A DNA stretch of 64,000 nucleotides from Acidobacteriota bacterium (GTDB lineage Bacteria; Acidobacteriota; Terriglobia; Bryobacterales; Bryobacteraceae). The DNA is taken from assembly GCA_025353165.1 (NCBI GenBank), contig JANXRE010000028.1:24862-88861 (forward strand). Direction: 5' to 3'. Position numbers and translations under genes: made by a program. The notes below the pieces were generated by a model, which had not been told where the DNA came from, searched no databases, and worked only from the letters and a program-made list of their open reading frames with translations. The first letter of the stretch is position 1. Every line of letters starts with the position of its first letter. Shown here one piece after another: positions 52,543-61,092 of this stretch.

Positions 52543-53910
52543 ATGGTAACCCTGGTTATTTGCTCCGCCGATTCCCGGTTGGAGCCGATTCTTGCGGCGG
52601 CCCTGGGTCCGGCCTACAGTGTACGGACGGAGGCGAATCGAACGCGGGTCATGGACATGATCGGGCGCGGCCAGATAGACGTTTTGCTATTGGATCTGGA
52701 ATCCGGCTCCACGTCCCTGGCGGAAGACCTGGCATTTGTCGGCCAAGTGAAGAACCATCATGTTCCGCTGGTCGCGATGACCGCGGACGGCACGCGCTCG
52801 ACGGCCCTGGAACTGGTGCAGAAGGGCGTCTACGATTACATCCGCAAGCCTCCTTCCATCATCGAGTTGAAGGTGGTGGTAAAGCGCGCCTACGAGCACG
52901 CGTCGCTGAAAAGAGAACTGGAAGCCACCCGCGCGAAACTCAGCGCCATCCACGGCTGCGATCGCCTGATCGGATCGAGCGGCCGGTCCCAGGTGGTTTA
53001 CGATCTGATCCGGCGGGTAACCAATCTAAGCGCCTTTGTGATCATCACGGGCGAGAGCGGGACCGGCAAGGAACTAGTGGCCCGCTCCATTCACAACCTC
53101 AGTAACCGCGCCAAAGCGCCTTTCGTGGCGGTGTCCTGCGGAGCCGTGCCGGAAACGCTGATCGAAGCCGAGTTATTCGGGCATGAGAAAGGCGCGTTCA
53201 CCGGCACAACCGGTTCCCGCGAAGGCAAACTGGAGCAAGCGGGCGAGGGCACGCTCCTATTGGATGAAATCGGCGAACTCAGCCTGACCACCCAGGTGAA
53301 GCTGCTGCGGGTTCTGCAAGAGAGATCCTTCAGCCGCCTGGGCAGCAACAAACTGATTCCGCTCAAAGCCCGCGTTCTGTTCGCGACGCACCGGGACCTG
53401 GGACAGATGGTGGAAGAGGGCACATTCCGGCAGGACCTGTTTTTCCGCGTGAACGTGTTCCGGATCCACGTCCCGCCCTTGCGGGATCGCACCGAGGATA
53501 TCCCGCAGCTCGCCAATCACTTCGTGCGGCAATATGCCGCCTCGTATGAAAAGCCGGTGCGCGACATTCTGCCCAGCGCCATGATGATGCTGGTGGAACA
53601 CGACTGGCCCGGCAACATCCGGGAACTGGAAAACGTCATTCAGGGAGCGGTCATCCTGGCCGAAAGCGAAAGCATCGGGCCGGACGATCTGCCCGAAGCG
53701 CTGCGGCCGCTCCAGTTGCTCTCAACTTCCGAGGAGTTCCTGGAGGATTCATTTGACGGCCAGATTCGCAACTTCAAGCTCAAACTGGTAACCAAGGCGC
53801 TGCTCGACTGCGATGGGAATAAGACCCGCGCCGCGCGCAATCTGAGTATCTCGAGAGCCTATTTGCACCGCCTGCTCCGGGTATCGCCGATGGCCGGGCG
53901 CGTGGCCTAA
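52543..53910 (+). CDS. Sigma-54-dependent response regulator of the Tad locus
   Basis: The 455-residue NtrC-type activator has a receiver domain (residues 1-115, phosphorylatable D51 in LLLDLES, K102) and the AAA+ domain. The latter shows Walker A GESGTGKE (170-177), the sigma-54 contact loop as GAFTGT (217-222; usually GAFTGA), and Walker B LLLDEIGE (238-245). The C-terminal Fis-type helix-turn-helix (about 420-450) is GNKTRAARNLSISRAYLHRLL. The receiver has one of the two usual N-terminal acidic residues. No partner kinase is next to it. It probably activates the pilus operons. Confidence 0.92.
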   Translation: MVTLVICSADSRLEPILAAALGPAYSVRTEANRTRVMDMIGRGQIDVLLLDLESGSTSLAEDLAFVGQVKNHHVPLVAMTADGTRSTALELVQKGVYDYIRKPPSIIELKVVVKRAYEHASLKRELEATRAKLSAIHGCDRLIGSSGRSQVVYDLIRRVTNLSAFVIITGESGTGKELVARSIHNLSNRAKAPFVAVSCGAVPETLIEAELFGHEKGAFTGTTGSREGKLEQAGEGTLLLDEIGELSLTTQVKLLRVLQERSFSRLGSNKLIPLKARVLFATHRDLGQMVEEGTFRQDLFFRVNVFRIHVPPLRDRTEDIPQLANHFVRQYAASYEKPVRDILPSAMMMLVEHDWPGNIRELENVIQGAVILAESESIGPDDLPEALRPLQLLSTSEEFLEDSFDGQIRNFKLKLVTKALLDCDGNKTRAARNLSISRAYLHRLLRVSPMAGRVA

Positions 53911-53954
53911 GCGGTTTCTTGCGGGTGCCGGTCCGGGCGATAATCAGTAGAGAT

Positions 53955-54830
53955 ATGCGACATTTCTTTCTGGGCCTTTCGCTAGCCGGAGCGCTCTTCG
54001 CCCAATCCTGGCAGACGGCAAACGACCTTCCGGCGGTGGATTTGTCCGGGTTGCCGGACACCCTGAAGCCGGCCGTGCTGAAAATGCTGCGCGAGCAGGA
54101 CTGCAATTGCGGCTGCAATTTCAAGATTGCCGAGTGCCGGGTGAAGGATCCTCAGTGCGGCTATAGCCGCGCGCTGGCAAACGCGGTCCTGCGGGATTTC
54201 AAGGCCGGCAAGACGCCCGATGAGGTCTATGCGACGCTCCGGGAAATGCAGAAGCAGGGCCCGGTCCGGCCGAAGGTGCTGGAAGATCCGGTCGCGATCG
54301 CAACCAAGGGCGACCCTTACCGGGGCCCAGCCGCGGCGAGAATCACCATTGTCGAGTTCTCCGATTTCCAGTGCCCGTATTGCGCGACAGCCGCGCCCAA
54401 GGCGCTGGCGATCGCGGCTCAATACCCGAACGACGTGAAGCTGGTCTTTAAGCAGTTTCCGCTCGATTTCCATAGCAACGCTTACCGGGCGGCCGAAGCG
54501 TCCCTTGCGGCCCATGCGCAAGGGAAGTTCTGGCCGCTGCACGACAAGATGTTCGCGAATTCCCGGCAGCTCTCGCGCGAGAACATTCTGCGCTGGGCGC
54601 AGGAGGCGGGACTTGATATGAAGTCCTTCACGACGGATCTCGATTCCGGCAAGTACCGCCCGGTCATCGCCCGGGAGTTGGAGGAAGGGGCTTCCGCCGG
54701 TGTGATGGGAACACCCACGTTTTACATCAACGGAAAGCGCTACAACGGACCCATCGAGCCGCAGGCGCTCAAGCCCATCCTCGATGCGGAACTGAAGGGC
54801 GCACCGGCGCGGCCAGCTTCCACGCACTGA
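53955..54830 (+). CDS. Exported DsbA-like thioredoxin-fold protein with cysteine-rich N-terminal segment
   Basis: The 291-residue protein has a signal peptide (1-16) and an N-terminal helical segment with five cysteines, at 50, 52, 54, 61 and 68 (DCNCGCNF, AECRV, PQCGYS). A DsbA/DsbG-like fold follows, with the active site FQCPYC (C140, C143) and the cis-proline GTPTFYING. It should form or isomerise disulfides outside the cytoplasm. The first cysteines may bind a metal or couple to a partner. ATG 53955 is the first start with a signal peptide. Confidence 0.85.
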   Translation: MRHFFLGLSLAGALFAQSWQTANDLPAVDLSGLPDTLKPAVLKMLREQDCNCGCNFKIAECRVKDPQCGYSRALANAVLRDFKAGKTPDEVYATLREMQKQGPVRPKVLEDPVAIATKGDPYRGPAAARITIVEFSDFQCPYCATAAPKALAIAAQYPNDVKLVFKQFPLDFHSNAYRAAEASLAAHAQGKFWPLHDKMFANSRQLSRENILRWAQEAGLDMKSFTTDLDSGKYRPVIARELEEGASAGVMGTPTFYINGKRYNGPIEPQALKPILDAELKGAPARPASTH

Positions 54831-54835
54831 TATTT

Positions 54836-55714
54836 TTAACGCCGTCCATTCTCCCGGTGCAGGATCAGGTCCGCCGTGAGATCCGGCGCTTCCATGGGCA
54901 GAAAATGCGAGTGATCCGGGTAGCGGCGATCGACCGCATTCGGGAATTTCGAAGCCACGTCGGGCGCGGTCGGGGACAGCGTGAAATCGCGCGCATCGGT
55001 GGTGAAGCGCGACGCGCGCACCACTTGCACGGGAACGCGGACGCTCGCAAGTTCTTTGTAAATGTTGGCGTCGGGATCGGTGCTGTGCTGGTAGATTGCT
55101 GCCTCGACCTCCGGCGGGCAAGCCAGCACGAAGCCGCTGCCGCCTGGCGACGGCGATAACGCAAACTCGCAGTAATCCAGCAGTACCTTCCGATTCCACC
55201 GGTCGAACGGCTTCTTGTCCTTGAAGCGGCGGAACATGTCGTCCCAGTTCGCCCACCGGTTCCGCCGGTTGGCGACCATCCCGAGTTCCTCGCCCGCGCC
55301 GGTATACCAGGCTTCGGGAAATATCACCGGGTCGATCAGAATCAGTTCCGAAAAAGCTTCCGGCTCCAGGGCCGCGGCAAGCGTGACGGCGTGGCCGCCC
55401 AAGGAATGGCCGACGCCCACCGCTCCGCGCAGCGCCAGGGTCCGTACCAGAGCCACCGCGTCGCGCCCGAATTCCCGCCAGCTGTAGGGCGGAGCGGCTT
55501 TTGAGCTCCGGCCGTGCCCCCGCGCGTCGAACGCGATGCAACGCCGCCCGGGCAGCCGGGCCACAACCTCGTCCCAGCAGCGCGCGTGAAAGCCGGCCGC
55601 ATGCAGCAGAAGCACGGCGGGCTCTTCGCCCGGGCGCTCCCGGACGGCCAGGTCCACCCCGTTTACCGCGATTCGGGATTCGACGGCGGCAGATCTTCGC
55701 GAATCAGTTTCCAT
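54836..55714 (-). CDS. Alpha/beta hydrolase
   Basis: The 292-residue enzyme has the alpha/beta hydrolase fold with oxyanion HAAGFHARCW, nucleophile elbow GVGHSLGGHA (serine), and the C-terminal histidine in HSHFLPMEAPD. Its substrate is unknown. ATG 55714 overlaps the end of the MgtC gene by 52 bp; a GTG about 20 codons in would remove it but lose the usual N-terminal strand. It is convergent to the DsbA-like gene. Confidence 0.85.
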   Translation of the reverse strand: METDSRRSAAVESRIAVNGVDLAVRERPGEEPAVLLLHAAGFHARCWDEVVARLPGRRCIAFDARGHGRSSKAAPPYSWREFGRDAVALVRTLALRGAVGVGHSLGGHAVTLAAALEPEAFSELILIDPVIFPEAWYTGAGEELGMVANRRNRWANWDDMFRRFKDKKPFDRWNRKVLLDYCEFALSPSPGGSGFVLACPPEVEAAIYQHSTDPDANIYKELASVRVPVQVVRASRFTTDARDFTLSPTAPDVASKFPNAVDRRYPDHSHFLPMEAPDLTADLILHRENGRR

Positions 55715-56109
55715 GCAGTGAAGGCGCGCAGCGTGACCAGACTGATCACGCTCAGCAGAATCGCAATGTCGTACAATCCCATCGCAATCGCCATTCCGAT
55801 AATAGCCGTTGTCAGCAGGCTGGCAGCGGTGGCGGTGCCGTGAACGTGTTTCTGCACCTTCATGATGGTGCCGGCGCCGAGGAAACCGATGCCGCCGATC
55901 AGCCCTTGCAGCATCCGTGAAGGAGCCGCAATGTCGCCTGGAAAGGCCCGCAGTCCGATCAGAACGAATGCGCAGGCCGCGACGGCTACCAGCGGAAACG
56001 TCCGCAGCCCGGCGGAGCGCTCGTGGCGTTCGCGTTCCCAGCCGACGGGGAGCGCCACAACAAACGCGGCGGTGATTTTGAGGACGCTTTCCCAATGGAT
56101 GTATTGCAT
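55663..56109 (-). CDS. MgtC/SapB-family membrane protein
   Basis: The 148-residue protein has about four membrane helices with the family motifs LPVGWERERHERSAGLRT and GGIGFLGAGTIM. The MgtC family affects magnesium starvation and virulence in other bacteria; many members have no known role. It is short and lacks the soluble C-terminal domain of MgtC proper. The 3' end overlaps the hydrolase gene by 52 bp. Confidence 0.9.
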   Translation of the reverse strand: MQYIHWESVLKITAAFVVALPVGWERERHERSAGLRTFPLVAVAACAFVLIGLRAFPGDIAAPSRMLQGLIGGIGFLGAGTIMKVQKHVHGTATAASLLTTAIIGMAIAMGLYDIAILLSVISLVTLRAFTAWKLIREDLPPSNPESR

Positions 56110-56168
56110 GTGTCCATATCGATTGTAGGCCCTTTCGCCGAATCCGATTTTGTGCGCAGAATGAAACT

Positions 56169-56816
56169 ATGTCTGCCCTGGCGCTGGACGCCGCCCCGGC
56201 AGTAGAGGAACTGGAGATTCAAGTCCCGGCAGGGGGCGGCCCGGGCGATTTCGATTTTGGCCGCGGAGGCGGAGGCGGCGGCGACGATGACGCCAGCCGC
56301 CGGGACGCTACGCTGCGGCTCGGCATATTCCTGGGAACCGTATCGATATTCTCTTTCTTCACGGCGCTCGCGGTTATCTTTGTCTTTCGTTCGCGCACGC
56401 TGTCCTTTTGGACGCCCGTCGAAGTCCCGGGAACGCTATGGCTCAGCACGGCATTGCTGCTCGTGTCGAGCGGCAGTTTCGAAATGGCGCGGCGAAACGC
56501 CAGCGCGAACCGCCAGTGGCTGCTCGCGACGTCGCTGCTCGGCATGGCATTCCTGGGTTGCCAGTGCACGTCGATGTACGAACTTGCCGGACAAGGGTTG
56601 TTCGCGCGGGGCAATCCCCACGCTTCCCTGTTCTACTGCTTCACCGGGATTCACGGAGTCCACCTGCTCGGAGGATTGATCGCGGTGAACTGGCTGCTGA
56701 TGCGCGGCCAGCGAGGATTTTCGCGCGAGGCGTCCGCCAGCGGGAACGTCGCCTTCTACTGGCACTTCATGAGCGCGATCTGGCTGGTACTTTTCGGATT
56801 GCTACTGGCGCTTTGA
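56169..56816 (+). CDS. Cytochrome c oxidase subunit III-like protein, orphan
   Basis: Subunit III supports proton uptake and stability of haem-copper oxidases. The 215-residue protein has five membrane helices and the family sequence TGIHGVHLLGGLI and FYWHFMSAIWLVLF. The first 45 residues are a glycine/aspartate-rich extension (GRGGGGGGDDD). No subunit I or II gene is in the window, so it stands alone. It overlaps the glycosylase gene by 15 bp at its 3' end. Confidence 0.88.
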   Translation: MSALALDAAPAVEELEIQVPAGGGPGDFDFGRGGGGGGDDDASRRDATLRLGIFLGTVSIFSFFTALAVIFVFRSRTLSFWTPVEVPGTLWLSTALLLVSSGSFEMARRNASANRQWLLATSLLGMAFLGCQCTSMYELAGQGLFARGNPHASLFYCFTGIHGVHLLGGLIAVNWLLMRGQRGFSREASASGNVAFYWHFMSAIWLVLFGLLLAL

Positions 56817-57419
56817 AACGAAAGCGTTCCCCGCGACGAAAAATCGCAAAGGCCAATCGGCGCACTCTGTCACGTTGATCCGAGGCGATACCGCGATCTC
56901 GAACTTCCCTTCCCCGCCCATCTCCCGCACCGTTAGTTCTCCGCGAGTCAATGGCGCGCCGTTCAGCGCCCGCGTGATCCCCATGGCCAGCGTGAGTTTT
57001 CCGGGGCCGGAGCACAGGTGTTCGGGTTTTCGCGCCGCTGGCCGCCGTTTCCGCATGGTCTCCAGCCCGCACATCGGTTCGAGCGCGCGGATCAGGATGC
57101 AGCCGGCCTGCCCCTCCGGCTCCGCGACGAAGTTCAGGCACTCGTACATTCCGTAGATCAGGTACACGTAGGCATGCGCGGGAGGACCGAACAGGACCCG
57201 GGTCCGATTCGTAATTCCGCGGGAGGCGTGGGCCGCGCGATCTTGGACGCCGAGATATGCTTCCGCTTCGACGATCCGTCCCGCCGTCCGTCCGTGCACC
57301 ACGATCTTACCCAGCAGACCGCGCGCAACAACCTCCGGCGCGCGTTCGTAGAACGGAGCCGGCAGAACGAAACTGCGCTCGAGAACGGTCTCAATCGAAA
57401 TCGGATCAGGCCAACTCAC
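56802..57419 (-). CDS. mpg: DNA-3-methyladenine glycosylase (AAG/MPG)
   Basis: This base-excision repair enzyme removes alkylated purines. The 205-residue protein shows LLGKIVVHG, the catalytic region RIVEAEAYLG (glutamate), DRAAHASRG, and YVYLIYGMYECLNFV, all family hallmarks. The start is a GTG at 57419. It is convergent to the subunit III gene and diverges from thpR by 28 bp. Confidence 0.93.
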   Translation of the reverse strand: MSWPDPISIETVLERSFVLPAPFYERAPEVVARGLLGKIVVHGRTAGRIVEAEAYLGVQDRAAHASRGITNRTRVLFGPPAHAYVYLIYGMYECLNFVAEPEGQAGCILIRALEPMCGLETMRKRRPAARKPEHLCSGPGKLTLAMGITRALNGAPLTRGELTVREMGGEGKFEIAVSPRINVTECADWPLRFFVAGNAFVSKRQ

Positions 57420-57447
57420 TGCGGTACGCTAGGAGGTTAGCACGCCC

Positions 57448-58002
57448 ATGCGCCTGTTCACCGGCATCCAAATCCCCGATGATATTCAGGAGCGTCTCCG
57501 AGTCCTGATCGAGCACCTGCGGCCCACAGCGGACGTGAACTGGAGCCGGATCCCCAACCTGCACATCACCACGAAGTTCGTTGGCGACTGGTCCTGCTCG
57601 CGGCTGGAGGAATTGACTGCGGCGCTGCGCGGCGTGAACCGGACCCGCGCGATCGACATCGAGATCAAGGGCCTGGGCTGGTTTCCAAACTCGCACAAGC
57701 CGAGAGTTTTCTGGGCCGGCATTGACGCCGGACAGGAATTGGACGCACTGGCGGAAGCCACGGAATCGTCGCTGGTGCGGATTGGCGTGGCCCGGGAGAG
57801 CCGGCCCTTTTCGCCGCATCTGACGCTGGCGCGGATCGGTGAACCGGCGGGGCTGGCTGCGCTACGGCAAGCGGTCGCGAGGCTCGAATCGACCGGCTTT
57901 GGGAAGTTCACCGCGCAGCAGTTTCACCTGTACTCGAGCGAGCCCGCGGCGGGCGGCACGGTGTATGCGATCCTTCGGGATTTCCCTTTGGTTCACGCAT
58001 GA
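57448..58002 (+). CDS. thpR: RNA 2',3'-cyclic phosphodiesterase (LigT/2H family)
   Basis: ThpR opens 2',3'-cyclic phosphates in RNA ends. The 184-residue protein begins with RLFTGIQIP and has both HxT/HxTx catalytic motifs: HITTKF and HLTLAR. The length is normal (about 180). It overlaps plsY by 4 bp (ATGA), so the two are translated together. Confidence 0.93.
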   Translation: MRLFTGIQIPDDIQERLRVLIEHLRPTADVNWSRIPNLHITTKFVGDWSCSRLEELTAALRGVNRTRAIDIEIKGLGWFPNSHKPRVFWAGIDAGQELDALAEATESSLVRIGVARESRPFSPHLTLARIGEPAGLAALRQAVARLESTGFGKFTAQQFHLYSSEPAAGGTVYAILRDFPLVHA

Positions 58003-58613
58003 TTCCCGCTCTCGCGCTTCTGATCTCCTATCTAATCGGCGGAATCCCGTTCGGCTATTTCCTGGTGAAGTGGAAAACAGGGCAGGACATCCGGCAGTTC
58101 GGCAGTGGCAATATCGGCGCGACGAACGTGCTGCGCACCACCGGCCGATCGACTGGAGTCATTACGCTGCTGCTCGATATCGCGAAAGGATTCGTCGCGG
58201 TGTGGCTGGCAGGCTTACTGATTCCCGATGATCCGTCCCTGCTGTGGCGCAGCGGCGCGGCGCTGGCCGTCATAGTGGGGCACGCGTTTCCCGTATTCCT
58301 GAAGTTCAAGGGCGGCAAAGCGGTGGCGAGTTTCATCGGCGCGTTTCTGTATCTTGCGCCGCTGCCGCTGCTTGCCGTGCTCATTCTGTTCGTGGCCGTT
58401 GTGGCCTACACGCAGTATATTTCTCTCGGATCGATTATCGCCGCCGGAACGTTTCCCTTCGCCGTGTGGTTGATCCTGCATCCTCCCGCCCCGGTTTGGA
58501 TCGCCGCGCTGATGGCGGGCGCATTCATCGTGTATCGCCACCAAGCGAATATCCAACGGATACGCGCGGGGAACGAGAACGTGTTTTCATTTGGAGGGAA
58601 ACGGACCGGATGA
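57999..58613 (+). CDS. plsY: Glycerol-3-phosphate acyltransferase PlsY
   Basis: PlsY makes lysophosphatidic acid from acyl-phosphate. The 204-residue membrane protein has five or more helices and the three loops SGNIGATNVLR, GHAFPVFLKFKGGK and a C-terminal RHQANIQRI. It overlaps thpR and gpsA by a few bases, forming thpR-plsY-gpsA. Confidence 0.96.
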   Translation: MIPALALLISYLIGGIPFGYFLVKWKTGQDIRQFGSGNIGATNVLRTTGRSTGVITLLLDIAKGFVAVWLAGLLIPDDPSLLWRSGAALAVIVGHAFPVFLKFKGGKAVASFIGAFLYLAPLPLLAVLILFVAVVAYTQYISLGSIIAAGTFPFAVWLILHPPAPVWIAALMAGAFIVYRHQANIQRIRAGNENVFSFGGKRTG

Positions 58614-59608
58614 ATCGGCTCGCGATCATTGGTGGAGGCAGTTGGGGCACCGCGCTCGCGATCGTTCTCGCCCCCCGCTTCGAGCGCGTGCGGCTGTGGG
58701 CCTTCGAACGCGAGGTCGTCCGCAGCATGACCGAGAAGCGGCAAAACGAACTGTTTCTGCCGGGCTTCTGGCTGGCGCCGCAGATTGAGCCTACCGGCGA
58801 AATAGGATTCGCGCTCGAGGATGCGGACATCGTGCTCGGCGTGATGCCTTCGCATCATGCGCGCGCCGTCTACGAACAGATGTCGCCCTTTCTGCTCCCC
58901 TCCGTGCGATTCGTCAGCGCGACGAAGGGAATCGAAAACGGAACGCTGATGCGCATGTCGCAGGTGATCGCCGACGTGGTGGGACGAAAGTTCGAGCCTC
59001 GCGTGGCTGTGCTATCCGGACCGACCTTCGCGAAGGAGATCGCGCAGGGCGAGCCGGCGACGGCGGCCATCGCGTCCACCGATCCGGAACTGGCGCGCGA
59101 GATTCAGATGGCGTTCGCCGGCCCGACGTTCCGGCTCTACACCAATAACGATCCGGTCGGCGTCGAACTCGGGGCCGCGCTGAAAAATGTCATCGCCATT
59201 GCCGCCGGCGTCTGCCACGGCCTGAATCTAGGCTCGAACGTCATCGCGGCGCTCATCACGCGTGGGCTGGCGGAGATTTCGCGGCTGGCAGTCGCGTTGG
59301 GAGGACAGCCTCGCACGCTCGCGGGATTGGCGGGACTCGGAGACCTGGTGCTGACCTGCACCGGCGACCTGAGCCGCAATCGCAAGGTCGGGATCGAACT
59401 CGGCCGCGGCCGGAGCCTGCCGGAAATCCTGGAGTCGATGCGGATGGTCGCCGAGGGCATTCATACCACTCACGCAGCGGTCGATCTGGCGCGCCGGGAG
59501 TCGGTCGAGATGCCGATCACGGACCAGATGTACCGGGTTCTGCGGGAAGGCAAGCCGCCGCGCGAGGCCATCCGCGATTTGATGGAGCGCTCGCTGAAAG
59601 CGGAATAG
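58610..59608 (+). CDS. gpsA: Glycerol-3-phosphate dehydrogenase [NAD(P)+]
   Basis: GpsA makes sn-glycerol-3-phosphate, the substrate of PlsY, from dihydroxyacetone phosphate. The 332-residue protein has the Rossmann loop IIGGGSWGTALA, SGPTFAKEI and the active-site region ALKNVIAIAAGV and GLGDLVLTC. ATG 58610 shares bases with the plsY stop. A much longer open frame upstream of it is out of frame with plsY and is not used. Confidence 0.97.
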   Translation: MNRLAIIGGGSWGTALAIVLAPRFERVRLWAFEREVVRSMTEKRQNELFLPGFWLAPQIEPTGEIGFALEDADIVLGVMPSHHARAVYEQMSPFLLPSVRFVSATKGIENGTLMRMSQVIADVVGRKFEPRVAVLSGPTFAKEIAQGEPATAAIASTDPELAREIQMAFAGPTFRLYTNNDPVGVELGAALKNVIAIAAGVCHGLNLGSNVIAALITRGLAEISRLAVALGGQPRTLAGLAGLGDLVLTCTGDLSRNRKVGIELGRGRSLPEILESMRMVAEGIHTTHAAVDLARRESVEMPITDQMYRVLREGKPPREAIRDLMERSLKAE

Positions 59609-59609
59609 C

Positions 59610-61046
59610 TTACTTGGCCCCGGCGGAATCCGTGGCGTGGTGAAGTTTGGCAGCGGCGGCGATGTACTCCTTCGTTTGCGGATTGGACGCGTTCCAGGCG
59701 GGCGGCTTATCGCTTTCCGCGAGCATCCATAAGCCCAGCGTGACCATCCGATCCACTTTCGCCATGTTCTCGTAGTCGATCTTTGGCCATTCGTCGCCGA
59801 CTCCGTGATAATCGGGGAACTCGAAGGCGACGCACATGGTGTGCGCCGGGATGCCGCTGTCGGCCAGCGCCTGATTATCGCTGCGGGCAAAATACGGGTC
59901 GCTGCGCTTCTCGTCCTTGTAGACTCTTATCCCCGCGAGTTTACCCGCTTTCACGAAGACCTGAGGCATGCTCGAAAAATCGAAGCCGGTAATGGTCGCA
60001 TCGTTCAGCTTCGGCCCCGTCGGATCGTCCGTGCGGCCCATGTGCTCGAGATTTATATCGGCGACGGTCTTCGCAAGCGGCACGACCGGATGGCGCCCGT
60101 ACCATTTCGAGCCGATGAGACCCAGTTCCTCGCCAAAGAACGCGACAAAGACCACGCTCCGCCGAGGTTTCTTCTCCAGCACGCTGAGCGCGCCCGCCAC
60201 TTCGATCATCGACGCGGTCCCGCTCGCGTCATCGTTCGCGCCGTTATAAATACGATCCCCCTGCCCTTCCGCTTTCACGCCAAGATGATCGTAGTGCGCC
60301 GTCACCAGAATGTACGTGTCCTTCAATATCGGATCCGATCCCCGGAGGACAGCCGCAACATTCCGCAGCGTGACCGGTTTCTCCTTGGGAGCCGCGATGT
60401 GCGCCGTCACCGTGAGCGACTGGGCGTTCTTGACCATCGTTGCGACGGCGCCGGAGGCGACGAAGACGATCGGGACACTCTCCGCGCGGTCTTCCGGCGA
60501 GGCCAGCCTGGGTGCCGCCCGCGGCCGGGAACCGGTGATGACGGCCAGCGCCGCGCCGGAGGCACGGAGGTCCCGCATCGCAGTCGCCGACCGGAGATCG
60601 CCGGCCGGAACAAACACCACTTTGCCTTTGCGATCCGCTGCGCGGTTCTTTACCGCCGCGACATGGTTCAGATCGAGCGCCGTAAATGTCTGTATGGCGG
60701 CGGCGTCCGGCCCGATGTCCACCGTGTCCTTACCGTCGCTAATCTGGAGCTTGAAGCCGGTCGTATCCGCCTGCACCTGCTGCATGTGAGCCGTTTGGAA
60801 ATAGCCATCGTCGCCCGCCGGCTCGAGCCCGGCTGCGCGGAACCGCGCGGCCACGAACTCCGCAGCAATATCGAGGCCTGGGGAAGGCGTCGCGCGCCCC
60901 TGCAGCAGGTCGGAGGCGAGAAACGAAACGTTGCCCTTCAGGCCGTTGGCCGAGATATGATCCAACGCCGGCTGGACTTGGGCCGGTATCTGGGCAACGG
61001 CGAGGGCTGCCGCAAACGCGGCGGCGAAAAAACACTCTGATCGCAT
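59610..61046 (-). CDS. Secreted M28 aminopeptidase with PA domain
   Basis: The 478-residue enzyme has a signal peptide, a PA insert (about 120-210) and the M28 zinc peptidase domain. Metal and catalytic motifs in order are AHYDHLG, NGANDDASGTA, FFGEELGLIGS, NLEHMGR, and a C-terminal HGVGDEW with the last histidine. It should release N-terminal amino acids outside the cytoplasm. ATG 61046 starts the signal peptide; a GTG at 61064 is also open. It ends one base beyond gpsA in the opposite direction. Confidence 0.93.
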   Translation of the reverse strand: MRSECFFAAAFAAALAVAQIPAQVQPALDHISANGLKGNVSFLASDLLQGRATPSPGLDIAAEFVAARFRAAGLEPAGDDGYFQTAHMQQVQADTTGFKLQISDGKDTVDIGPDAAAIQTFTALDLNHVAAVKNRAADRKGKVVFVPAGDLRSATAMRDLRASGAALAVITGSRPRAAPRLASPEDRAESVPIVFVASGAVATMVKNAQSLTVTAHIAAPKEKPVTLRNVAAVLRGSDPILKDTYILVTAHYDHLGVKAEGQGDRIYNGANDDASGTASMIEVAGALSVLEKKPRRSVVFVAFFGEELGLIGSKWYGRHPVVPLAKTVADINLEHMGRTDDPTGPKLNDATITGFDFSSMPQVFVKAGKLAGIRVYKDEKRSDPYFARSDNQALADSGIPAHTMCVAFEFPDYHGVGDEWPKIDYENMAKVDRMVTLGLWMLAESDKPPAWNASNPQTKEYIAAAAKLHHATDSAGAK

Positions 61047-61092
61047 GATTCGGATATTCTGCACGATGGGAAAGCCTTAAACTGAATTCGCG

